Below are positions 1 to 6,395 of a DNA stretch of 7,000 nucleotides, in pieces. Numbering within the stretch: the first letter of the stretch is position 1; every line of letters begins with the position of its first letter. The notes beneath the pieces were generated by a model. The model was not told the DNA's origin, did not search any database, and saw only the letters and a list, made by a program, of their open reading frames with translations. Origin of the DNA: Pyrodictiaceae archaeon (lineage in GTDB: Archaea > Thermoproteota > Thermoprotei_A > Sulfolobales > Pyrodictiaceae); the NCBI GenBank assembly GCA_027046525.1, contig JALTYD010000010.1, positions 1 through 7,000 on the forward strand, read 5' to 3'. The translations under genes were made by a program, and so were the position numbers.

Positions 1-30
1 GAGTTGAAAGATAGAAACTATGCTAAAGAA

Positions 31-53
31 ATTTAAAAAAACCAAAATAGGTT
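31..53 (-). terminator. T-tract terminator after slaB
   Basis: On the minus strand, starting 9 bases past the slaB stop codon, there is a short AACC-(6)-GGTT inverted repeat (plus-strand 40-53) that runs directly into a T7 tract (35-41) and then AAATTTC. Archaeal RNA polymerase terminates at T-runs with little or no hairpin, so this is a plausible end for the S-layer transcript. The stem is only 4 bp; the T-tract is the real evidence. Confidence 0.5.
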
Positions 54-61
54 CTACAAAA

Positions 62-1360
62 TTATGCTATTTTTCTATACACCATTATAACAGCTATAAT
101 AGCAATTATTATACCTACTATAGCTAGTATAACAGCGATCATTGCTGTTCGCGATGTAGCAGCTATACTATTAGCTAGTTCTCCTTGAGTCTTTTGTAGC
201 TCATTAAGACTATCAGTTAATTCTCCTAGTCTCCCAGCTAGATCACTTATCTGTCCACTCAGCTGTGTAATTGTAGCTTCTTTGAGCAGATCTAGATCAT
301 TTCTTATACTAGATATGTCAGTATTTATCTTAGATACTTCTTCGTTCAACCTACTCTCGAGATTAGCTATCTTGGTCGATAATTCGGTAAACTTAGTATT
401 GATATCGGCACTAAGATCTCCATACTTGGTATCAACATATTCTTTTGTAGCATATTTCTCTCTGAGTTCAGCTGATAGACTTGAAAGATCTTTGCGTATT
501 GCTTCTAGCTCGTTTCTAAGTTCTCCTATTGATGATTCTACTTGTTGTGTAAGAGTTTCTAGCTGGCTAGCTAGAGATGCAGTAGAATCTTCTAAACTTC
601 CTACCCTATCACTAAGTGCTGTTAGAGTAGCATTTAAGCTACTGACAACATTGTTTAATGCTATTAAGTTCTCTTCTATTGCTTTAACTCTACTCTCTAA
701 CTCGATAACTACAGATACAACGCTACGGATAACTATCGGTTGTGCGAGCTCTGTTACTCCTAGTTGTTGTACTGTTACTGTTGTTGATCCTGGCAGATAG
801 TTTTCTTTAGTTGCTGATAGAGTGTATGTCCCTGGTTGAGGCAGATTCAATGTGAAGAATCCATTAGAGTCTGTTATAGCTGTTGCACCAGTACCTATAG
901 CTTGGACAGTTACACCTGCTACACCAAAGCCGTTCTCATCGACAACTTGTCCTCTCACAGCATATTGAGTCTTCACTTCGAAGGTTATCGAGAATATTGT
1001 CGCTGGAACATTTATAGTCTGGTTGTCCATTCTTCCTTGTACATTTGCTTTTACTGTATATACACCTAGTACATTAGGATCTGGAGTATATTGCTCCATG
1101 TAGAATGTTTGGTTTGTTAGTGTTGCATACCTAAATAGTACCAGGCTACCTAGAGGGTCATACACGTATAGATATATACTGCCCGTGAAACTTGTAGGGA
1201 AGGTAATACTAACTGTTACTGTTTCACCAGGTAGGTATGTTGGCTTATCTGTAGAGAAGACTATACCTTGATATTCAACTCTATTTTCAGCATAAACTAT
1301 AATACTCAATGATAGCAATACTGTTATTGCTAGTATATACATCAGTGTTTTCTTAGCCAT
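62..1360 (-). CDS. slaB: SlaB-like S-layer stalk / membrane anchor protein
   Basis: 432 residues. What is seen: a signal peptide at residues 1-24 (KK, hydrophobic core, VYA|EN cleavage); a beta domain at about 25-130 opening with the macroglobulin (MG2) signature DKPTYLPGETV (38-48); a second beta-sandwich at about 133-213 of carboxypeptidase-regulatory type (VRGQVVDENG, VAGVTVQA, TDSNGFF, PGTYTL); a long heptad-patterned coiled coil at about 216-403; a transmembrane helix at about 407-427; and a short YRKIA basic cytoplasmic tail. N-glycosylation sequons lie at N83, N113 and N243, and there are no cysteines. Known: in Sulfolobales, SlaB is the downstream partner of slaA and forms trimeric coiled-coil stalks from the membrane to the SlaA canopy. 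The order, size and architecture here match that. The ATG is fixed by an in-frame TAA six codons upstream. An unrelated coiled-coil surface protein is possible but unlikely given the neighbour. Confidence 0.8.
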   Translation of the reverse strand: MAKKTLMYILAITVLLSLSIIVYAENRVEYQGIVFSTDKPTYLPGETVTVSITFPTSFTGSIYLYVYDPLGSLVLFRYATLTNQTFYMEQYTPDPNVLGVYTVKANVQGRMDNQTINVPATIFSITFEVKTQYAVRGQVVDENGFGVAGVTVQAIGTGATAITDSNGFFTLNLPQPGTYTLSATKENYLPGSTTVTVQQLGVTELAQPIVIRSVVSVVIELESRVKAIEENLIALNNVVSSLNATLTALSDRVGSLEDSTASLASQLETLTQQVESSIGELRNELEAIRKDLSSLSAELREKYATKEYVDTKYGDLSADINTKFTELSTKIANLESRLNEEVSKINTDISSIRNDLDLLKEATITQLSGQISDLAGRLGELTDSLNELQKTQGELANSIAATSRTAMIAVILAIVGIIIAIIAVIMVYRKIA

Positions 1361-1367
1361 GTTTATT

Positions 1368-1372
1368 CCCCC
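1368..1372 (-). promoter_or_regulatory. Weak G-rich ribosome binding site of slaB
   Basis: GGGGG lies 7 bases before the ATG on the minus strand (CGGGGGAATAAAC then ATG). It pairs only partly with the archaeal anti-Shine-Dalgarno and is weaker than the slaA site, so slaB may be translated less efficiently. Confidence 0.4.
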
Positions 1373-1408
1373 GTATTACACCATCTAGACCTCTCATTCT
1401 GAGTATAG

Positions 1409-1417
1409 TATTTAAGT
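1409..1417 (-). promoter_or_regulatory. Possible internal slaB promoter (TATA-like box)
   Basis: The minus strand reads ACTTAAATA, about 50 bases upstream of the slaB start. At the usual archaeal spacing the transcript would begin near 1387, giving a leader of about 27 bases that keeps the G-rich ribosome site. The preceding bases (CCCAAT) are a poor BRE. A second A/T-rich candidate, TAAATATA, lies near 1441-1449. slaB may instead be reached by read-through from slaA, or by both routes. Confidence 0.35.
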
Positions 1418-1450
1418 ATTGGGAGTCAGAGAATACAATGTATATTTAGT

Positions 1451-1478
1451 GTAAAAAACAATTCGGTTTAAAAAACCC
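1451..1478 (-). terminator. Leaky intergenic terminator between slaA and slaB
   Basis: Two T6 tracts on the minus strand (plus-strand A runs at 1470-1475 and 1453-1458) lie 19-42 bases after the slaA stop. The first sits inside GGTTT-TTT-AAACC, a 5-bp inverted repeat. It resembles the GGTTTTTTTAAA terminator after slaB. Partial termination here would give more slaA than slaB mRNA, in keeping with the SlaA-heavy composition of these lattices. Confidence 0.5.
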
Positions 1479-1494
1479 ATGTTCTCTTGCCCTA

Positions 1495-4400
1495 CTACTC
1501 TGTTATAGTGAGTGTTATCTGTATTGGTCTCGATAATGATACTAGTTCATCTAGGTTGTTGACAGCTAATACTCTTATAGTGTATGTTCCTGGTTCTAAA
1601 CCAGCTGTAGCTGTTGCAGCAAATTCTATTGTAGTTGTCTGTGTTCCAACAGGTACTGGTTTGAATCCAAATGCTACTATATTTCCTGCAGCATCCTCTA
1701 GGAAGTATATTAGTAGGAACTGTTCGGCAGCTCCTAGATGTATACTTAGTATGTTCGGATCATAGCTCATTGCAACATTTACAGCGAAAGCTTCTCCTCT
1801 AGCTATAGTATCTGTCTCTACGAATTGTCCTGCGCGGTATGCTAGTATCTTTAGCTCTGCTTCTACATAACTTATTGTTTCTTCTGGAAGTCCTATTACT
1901 CGTACTGGTGCTCCTATACCGAATGTCTTAGATACAGGAGTGGAGGCGTAGTCTACTTCTGCTCCTCCTACACTGTCATAGTATACTATCTTCAACGCCT
2001 CACCTATATTACCTACTACTATGTAGAATCTAGCATCTGGTGGTGCTACTCCACAGCCCAATCTTATACTACCAGCTGCAAATTTTGGTACTGGTATATC
2101 AACACCTTGTATCGTTACGTTGTAGTAGCCTTGGTATGTTAAGTTTGGTACCATGTATGCTACTGGTGGCATTTCAACATCATCAGCTATTCTTATTGCT
2201 TCGAAGAAGTCATCAAATGCTATTTCGCCACCAGCATATGGTAGTAGTGTTATATCACTAACTATTATATCTATAGCGTCTCCTGGCTGTGGACAACCTG
2301 GTATGGGACAGTAGCACTGATATACATCTTTCTCTTCGCCTGTTACTGAATCAACTACTAGTAGTTCGCCTGTTATATCTACCACAGTTACATTTGCTGT
2401 ATCAGTTGCTGCACCAGCACCACATACACCTACAACACATGTTGCTTGTGGATCATAGTATGTAACTATTATTGTCTCTCCAGCTAGATCAGTTACACTG
2501 CTGAAGCCCATGAGCGATGCTAGTTCGCCTAGTGTAAACTCTATGTAGAACTCACCAGTGCTAACGTCTGTTTCTACAAGGTCTGTTCCGAATAGTGCTT
2601 TTACTGTTCTGCTAACAGCTCCTATCTGTATTCTTACAAATCCTCCATCTAGAGTATCTACGGATGTTGCTAATCTATTCTGGTCAGAATCTTTAACGAC
2701 AATTCTTAGTGTTATATTCTCGAAGAGTGGTACTACCTTATCAGTTACATCTTGCCAGCCAAACTCTATACCAGCTGCTGGTATCTCTATCTTGTAGTAT
2801 AGTGATACTTCTCCTTTATCTGGTAATACTTGTACTTCTTGTATTAGCTGTGTTGGTAGTGGACATGTTGGACACTCTTGTGGTTCTTGTAGGAACACCA
2901 TCAAGTAGTCTACTGCTTGTTTACCTAGCTCTATGTAGTGTGTTCTTAGCTCGCCCTCAGCATATGTTAGAGTTGTTGGATCTTCTGGTGTTCTATCCTC
3001 GTAGTATAGTTGTAGTACTTGACATGGCTGGTTCACAAATGTACTATCTACTATAATTGTTGTCTCGTATATGTTTGCTGTCTCATTTACAGCATCGAGT
3101 CCTATACACTGCTGTGCTATTATGAAGCCTGTTACTCCTGGACACATAAATCCTACTTGTAAGTATGTTGTCTCGTTTACATCGAGTGCTAAGTTAGCAT
3201 CAGGATCAGTTATAGTTATCGTTAATTCTTCTCCAAACTTTACTTCTGTACTACTTACTTCTAGTGTTGCACCCATTACTTCGAATGTAATGCTTACAGT
3301 AGCTTCACCTATTGATGGACTCACATAGTTAAGCTCTAATACTGCACCATCAAGCCATAATGATGGACAACCAGCTACTGGTACGCCGTTCACAATAGAG
3401 TATACTCGTAGTTCTCCAGTAAAGACGCCAGTATCTATTCCTGTCTCTGTTAAGTCTGTGAGCTCAAAGTAGCACATACCTATAGTATTGTTAGCCTCAT
3501 CTACTAGTGGCACATGTAGATGTCCTGTATCAGAAGCATATATTACATAGTCGTCTACTTGTGCGCTGTACTTCTTTAGTGTAAGAGTTACCTCAGTACG
3601 TGGTACAGTTTCTACTTCACAGCAGTTTATGTTTGTTCCATTATCGTAGAGTGTTATTTCTACTACTTGTGCTGTTTCTCCTCTAACTTGTACTGGGCAG
3701 AATTCACCGCCAGTCAGTACGTAGTCCTGGAAGGTCTCCAATGCTCCTGTCTCTCTAAATGCTACTGGTAGAGTATCTCTGTTTACTTCTAGTTTTACTG
3801 CTTGTATAGCTACTGAGTCTACTAGTACTTGTGGCCCGATATTTCCAGCCTCATCTACAGAGAATATATCAGTATAGTGTACTACTACATGTGTTAGAGT
3901 GTATCCTTCTGCAGCTGCTAATGCATTTACTGCGCCCCAGTTTACTTTAGATAGATCTATCTCTGCTACTATCTTGCCGTCAACTTTACGGAATGTTACT
4001 GCCATTAGATCTGTTGTTGTCACATTATAGAGTTTTTCTTCGCCTTCTGCATTAACTCCCTTCAGATACACACTAAAGCTCAAAGCAGGTACTGATGTCG
4101 TAAAGACTTCTCCTGTGACAGGATCTTTATACTTATAGTAGGCAGTTACATCGTATAGTAGACTACCAGCTGGTATCGTAGCTACTGCTACTGGTGTATA
4201 AGGTACATTTAGATCCATATCTTCTATCTCTAGGGTAATCTTCTGTACTGGACAACATCTCTGTGCTTCTCTCAATACTACTTCTTCTTCAACTACATTA
4301 AATGTAGCTGGGTGATACTGTACTTTAAAGCTACCTTTGTGGAAACATACTACTGTTGGTGGACACTGTGTACAATCATCTATTCTTATCTCTGTAAAGT

Positions 4401-5562
4401 TCCAGTAGATAGTATTATCTTCCTCGTTGAAAGCTCCTGGATAGAGGCCATCCATTAACAAGTTGATATATACTACAAATACACCAGTACTCGGCCCTGT
4501 TTCTACTGGTGTATAGCTTAGATCAACATCTTCTATCCAGAATAGATATGGTGGATACAGTGTTTCTGCCTCTGTAGAGTTAAAGTTCATATCAGCGTCG
4601 TGTATATATACTGTTACAATAGGATCGTAGAGTACTGCCTGGCTTATTTCAATCCTAGCTATGCTGACGAATGGTCTTAGCCACGAAGTTATTGTTACCA
4701 CAGGTTCATCGAGTCCCGGTCCTGTTATCTGAGCATACATTTCTACCTCGCTACCACTTAGTGTTACTGCGCTGAAGTCTGATCCATCAATATACCATGG
4801 CATAGAGACAGTTGTTACATCTGTTAGTAGACTCGTTATTTTTGCAGCTTCAGTATCATTCTTTGGTACTAGTTTAATTAGACCATCTTCTTCTATAGCT
4901 GTGAATACTACTGTTACATTCCACGATATTCCTAGGCTTAGATCATTTATGAATAGTGTAACATTGTAGTCTTGGCCTACTGTAGCTCCAGGAGCTACTA
5001 CGTACCATTCATAGGGGTTATAGTAATCAGAGAAGTTACAACATAGTCTTGGAATCCAGTAGACTCTGCTACCAGCTGGATACTCTCTGGCATGTACTAC
5101 GATTGTCCACTCAACGAATATTAGTTCAGCTCTTAGGAAAGTATCATCTATAGTTGTTTCAATGATAAGTCTTTGTCCATGTGCTGTAAACTGCCCAGCT
5201 AATGGTCCCTCTTCCTGGAATGCATTAGTTGTAGCATTATATCTGTGATATACAACTGTACCAGCAGGTGTAACTTCAAATACACCTACATACTCTCCAC
5301 TTGTTATATTCCTGTAGAATGTGACAGTATTAGGTGTTCCAGCCACTGTTACGGTTACATCAATGCTAGGGGCTGTAGCATTAGGGTGGTATATATATAC
5401 TGTGACATTAGCTCCACGTGATATTAGTCTGTCGGGATCTCTACTTGTTTTTATGTATGGTACTCCTTGTGCTTCTGCTTCTAGTGGTACTATCATTGGG
5501 GCTATTAGTGAAGCTAGTACTACTAGGAGTAATATAGAGTTTAGAATTGGTTTAGTTCTCAC
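1495..5562 (-). CDS. slaA: SlaA-like S-layer lattice protein
   Basis: 1355 residues, close to the roughly 1400 of Sulfolobales SlaA. What is seen: a signal peptide (RTK, hydrophobic 9-28, cleavage after EAEA at 31, mature N-terminus Gln32); then a chain of predicted beta-sandwich segments to the end, with no C-terminal membrane helix. There are 19 N-x-S/T sequons (for example N52, N61, N85, N109). A D-x-D-x-N motif recurs at 322-326, 448-452, 786-790 and 958-962, and an ETGxxTGxF-like motif at 353-362, 705-714 and 996-1005. There are 23 cysteines, including pairs 174-175, 436-437 and 647-648, CxxC at 397-400 and 897-900, and a cluster at 1083-1090. The last roughly 185 residues have none. Inferred role: exported, glycosylated outer canopy of the S-layer, held by the adjacent slaB product. 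The start is GTG: an in-frame TGA lies four codons upstream, the ribosome site fits, and a later start would destroy the signal peptide. Identity rests on architecture and gene order, not a sequence match. Confidence 0.8.
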   Translation of the reverse strand: MRTKPILNSILLLVVLASLIAPMIVPLEAEAQGVPYIKTSRDPDRLISRGANVTVYIYHPNATAPSIDVTVTVAGTPNTVTFYRNITSGEYVGVFEVTPAGTVVYHRYNATTNAFQEEGPLAGQFTAHGQRLIIETTIDDTFLRAELIFVEWTIVVHAREYPAGSRVYWIPRLCCNFSDYYNPYEWYVVAPGATVGQDYNVTLFINDLSLGISWNVTVVFTAIEEDGLIKLVPKNDTEAAKITSLLTDVTTVSMPWYIDGSDFSAVTLSGSEVEMYAQITGPGLDEPVVTITSWLRPFVSIARIEISQAVLYDPIVTVYIHDADMNFNSTEAETLYPPYLFWIEDVDLSYTPVETGPSTGVFVVYINLLMDGLYPGAFNEEDNTIYWNFTEIRIDDCTQCPPTVVCFHKGSFKVQYHPATFNVVEEEVVLREAQRCCPVQKITLEIEDMDLNVPYTPVAVATIPAGSLLYDVTAYYKYKDPVTGEVFTTSVPALSFSVYLKGVNAEGEEKLYNVTTTDLMAVTFRKVDGKIVAEIDLSKVNWGAVNALAAAEGYTLTHVVVHYTDIFSVDEAGNIGPQVLVDSVAIQAVKLEVNRDTLPVAFRETGALETFQDYVLTGGEFCPVQVRGETAQVVEITLYDNGTNINCCEVETVPRTEVTLTLKKYSAQVDDYVIYASDTGHLHVPLVDEANNTIGMCYFELTDLTETGIDTGVFTGELRVYSIVNGVPVAGCPSLWLDGAVLELNYVSPSIGEATVSITFEVMGATLEVSSTEVKFGEELTITITDPDANLALDVNETTYLQVGFMCPGVTGFIIAQQCIGLDAVNETANIYETTIIVDSTFVNQPCQVLQLYYEDRTPEDPTTLTYAEGELRTHYIELGKQAVDYLMVFLQEPQECPTCPLPTQLIQEVQVLPDKGEVSLYYKIEIPAAGIEFGWQDVTDKVVPLFENITLRIVVKDSDQNRLATSVDTLDGGFVRIQIGAVSRTVKALFGTDLVETDVSTGEFYIEFTLGELASLMGFSSVTDLAGETIIVTYYDPQATCVVGVCGAGAATDTANVTVVDITGELLVVDSVTGEEKDVYQCYCPIPGCPQPGDAIDIIVSDITLLPYAGGEIAFDDFFEAIRIADDVEMPPVAYMVPNLTYQGYYNVTIQGVDIPVPKFAAGSIRLGCGVAPPDARFYIVVGNIGEALKIVYYDSVGGAEVDYASTPVSKTFGIGAPVRVIGLPEETISYVEAELKILAYRAGQFVETDTIARGEAFAVNVAMSYDPNILSIHLGAAEQFLLIYFLEDAAGNIVAFGFKPVPVGTQTTTIEFAATATAGLEPGTYTIRVLAVNNLDELVSLSRPIQITLTITE

Positions 5563-5568
5563 GAATTT

Positions 5569-5574
5569 TCACCC
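5569..5574 (-). promoter_or_regulatory. Ribosome binding site of slaA (decides the GTG start)
   Basis: GGGTGA on the minus strand lies 6 bases before the GTG codon. GGTGA is a core archaeal Shine-Dalgarno sequence. It supports GTG at 5562 as the true start of the signal peptide. Confidence 0.8.
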
Positions 5575-5660
5575 TATTCCTCGAACTACCTATAGCCGTA
5601 TCATGGTTTAGTAGTAGCGGGGGGTTTAAGGGATATATGCCTGCATGTGTATATACAGTA

Positions 5661-5668
5661 ATTATAAA
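5661..5668 (-). promoter_or_regulatory. Candidate slaA operon promoter (TATA box)
   Basis: The minus strand reads GAATATTTATAATTAC. TTTATAAT with a purine-containing upstream GAATA is the best TATA/BRE pair in the divergent region. Transcription would begin near 5639, leaving a leader of about 75 bases. Alternatives nearer the gene are CATATAT (about 5632-5638) and CTTAAAC (about 5624-5630), either of which would give a shorter leader. The same bases read on the plus strand (TTATAAATA) also resemble a TATA box and could serve the opposite gene. Confidence 0.45.
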
Positions 5669-5685
5669 TATTCAGATGATATGTA

Positions 5686-5701
5686 GAGTATAGGGGTACT
5701 C
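5686..5701. repeat. Inverted repeat GAGTA-N6-TACTC in divergent promoter region
   Basis: Perfect 5-bp arms (5686-5690 and 5697-5701) are separated by TAGGGG. The repeat lies between the candidate TATA boxes of the S-layer operon and of the RHH gene, where a regulator could affect both. RHH dimers commonly bind short palindromic or repeated sites, so this is a candidate operator. The arms are short enough to arise by chance. Confidence 0.35.
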
Positions 5702-5735
5702 GTTAATCTTTTATGTAGGTAACTGAGACAACCAG

Positions 5736-5743
5736 TTAAATAG
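5736..5743 (+). promoter_or_regulatory. Candidate promoter of the RHH gene pair
   Basis: TTAAATAG lies about 35 bases before the ATG at 5775. With usual spacing the transcript would begin near 5766, leaving a leader of about 9 bases. No Shine-Dalgarno precedes the ATG, which fits a leaderless or very short-leader first gene of an archaeal operon. An alternative is CTAATAAA (5747-5754), which would give a truly leaderless message. Confidence 0.4.
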
Positions 5744-5774
5744 AGCCTAATAAACTCGATAGCTAGTCAATGAG

Positions 5775-6356
5775 ATGGGGAATTTGCCTAGGGGTAGGAG
5801 GCTAGTACCAATATCCGAGGATACAATAGAAGAATTATCAATAATAGCAAGACGCACTGGAATGACCCTGCCCGAACTCGTAGAGAGTATATTGTCACAT
5901 GCACTCCGAGTACTAAGGAGTAGAGATGATGTAGCATCTATATTAGCTAGTTCGACAATAATGGCTGACATCTTTAGACTAGGTGCATCTCCAGCACCTC
6001 TGAGTAGTCTCGGCGGAATACTAGAGACAACTAATGATAGTCTTTTTGATAAATTTGTCTCTGAGTCCTCTTCTCTAGCAAGACTAGTAGCTGCATCAGT
6101 ACGTGCTAGAGGTGTAAATCCACGCGATGGCCTCATAGGACTTGTTAGAGCATGGTTTCCATCTCTAGCACTAGATATAATAACAAACGAAGACTCTAAT
6201 GGAAGAATAGTAGCTGCATCTCCTCTACTCTCTGGGAGCAAGCTTAGACAGTACGTAGCAACTATATTAGTATCCATAGTTGAAGGTATAGGTTATAAGA
6301 TTATTGAACTAAAAGATGAACCAGGTTTAGTTCTTGTACTTTTTTCGCAAAAATAA
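5775..6356 (+). CDS. RHH-type putative transcription regulator, first of pair
   Basis: 193 residues. The N-terminus fits a ribbon-helix-helix (CopG/Arc) DNA-binding fold: basic strand RRLVPI (8-13), helix A about 15-28 (EDTIEELSIIARR), turn G29, helix B about 31-45 (TLPELVESILSHALR). The rest (about 50-193) is an unrecognised alpha/beta domain with helical segments around 51-68, 90-110 and 117-131, and a terminal VEGIGYKIIEL (169-179) followed by a hydrophobic strand. The downstream gene has the same layout and a matching terminal motif. There is no signal peptide, membrane segment or cysteine, so it should act in the cytoplasm. The start is the ATG after an in-frame TAG at 5760-5762. It is divergent from the S-layer operon, so it may control that operon or itself; this is inference. 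The RHH call is fairly secure. The C-terminal function is unknown: ligand sensing or oligomerisation are options. Confidence 0.75.
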   Translation: MGNLPRGRRLVPISEDTIEELSIIARRTGMTLPELVESILSHALRVLRSRDDVASILASSTIMADIFRLGASPAPLSSLGGILETTNDSLFDKFVSESSSLARLVAASVRARGVNPRDGLIGLVRAWFPSLALDIITNEDSNGRIVAASPLLSGSKLRQYVATILVSIVEGIGYKIIELKDEPGLVLVLFSQK

Positions 6357-6361
6357 GCTTG

Positions 6362-6379
6362 TACACTAGGTACACTAGG
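6362..6379 (+). repeat. Tandem 9-bp direct repeat TACACTAGG x2
   Basis: Two exact, directly adjacent copies (6362-6370 and 6371-6379) fill the 39-base gap between the two RHH genes, ending 4 bases before the ribosome site of the second gene. It could be an operator for autoregulation of the second gene, or a simple duplication. Confidence 0.6.
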
Positions 6380-6383
6380 GATA

Positions 6384-6389
6384 GAGGTG
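6384..6389 (+). promoter_or_regulatory. Ribosome binding site of second RHH gene
   Basis: GAGGTG lies 6 bases before the ATG at 6396 and strongly matches the archaeal Shine-Dalgarno. The contrast with the first gene, which lacks one, is the usual archaeal pattern for an internal operon gene following a leaderless first gene. Confidence 0.85.
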
Positions 6390-6395
6390 TCTTAA

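Noticed and set aside
282..800. Plus-strand open frame of 172 codons opposite slaB
   Set aside because: It mirrors the coiled-coil heptads (Leu/Ser codons complement) and has no ribosome site or recognisable features. The minus frame has signal peptide, coiled coil and membrane helix.
1487..3328. Several plus-strand open frames of 73-115 codons opposite slaA
   Set aside because: Val/Leu/Ser-rich antisense shadows of Thr/Tyr/Val-rich beta protein; no ribosome sites and no promoter context.
3398..3407. Palindrome GAGTATACTC inside slaA, similar to the candidate operator arms
   Set aside because: It lies within coding sequence for a normal beta-strand segment (RVYSIV); short palindromes of this kind arise by chance in AT-rich coding DNA.
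5590..5604. Four-codon minus-strand ORF (ATG ATA CGG CTA TAG) in the slaA leader
   Set aside because: Very short, no Shine-Dalgarno, and it depends on which slaA promoter is used. No evidence of a regulatory upstream ORF.
5563..5774. Possible small RNA or C/D box RNA in the divergent region
   Set aside because: No C box/D box pair with proper spacing and no stable structure could be seen.
5747..6277. Minus-strand open frame of 176 codons opposite the first RHH gene
   Set aside because: Its translation is low-complexity Ser/Leu-rich without a recognisable domain, it overlaps the divergent promoter region, and the plus-strand frame has a clear RHH domain.
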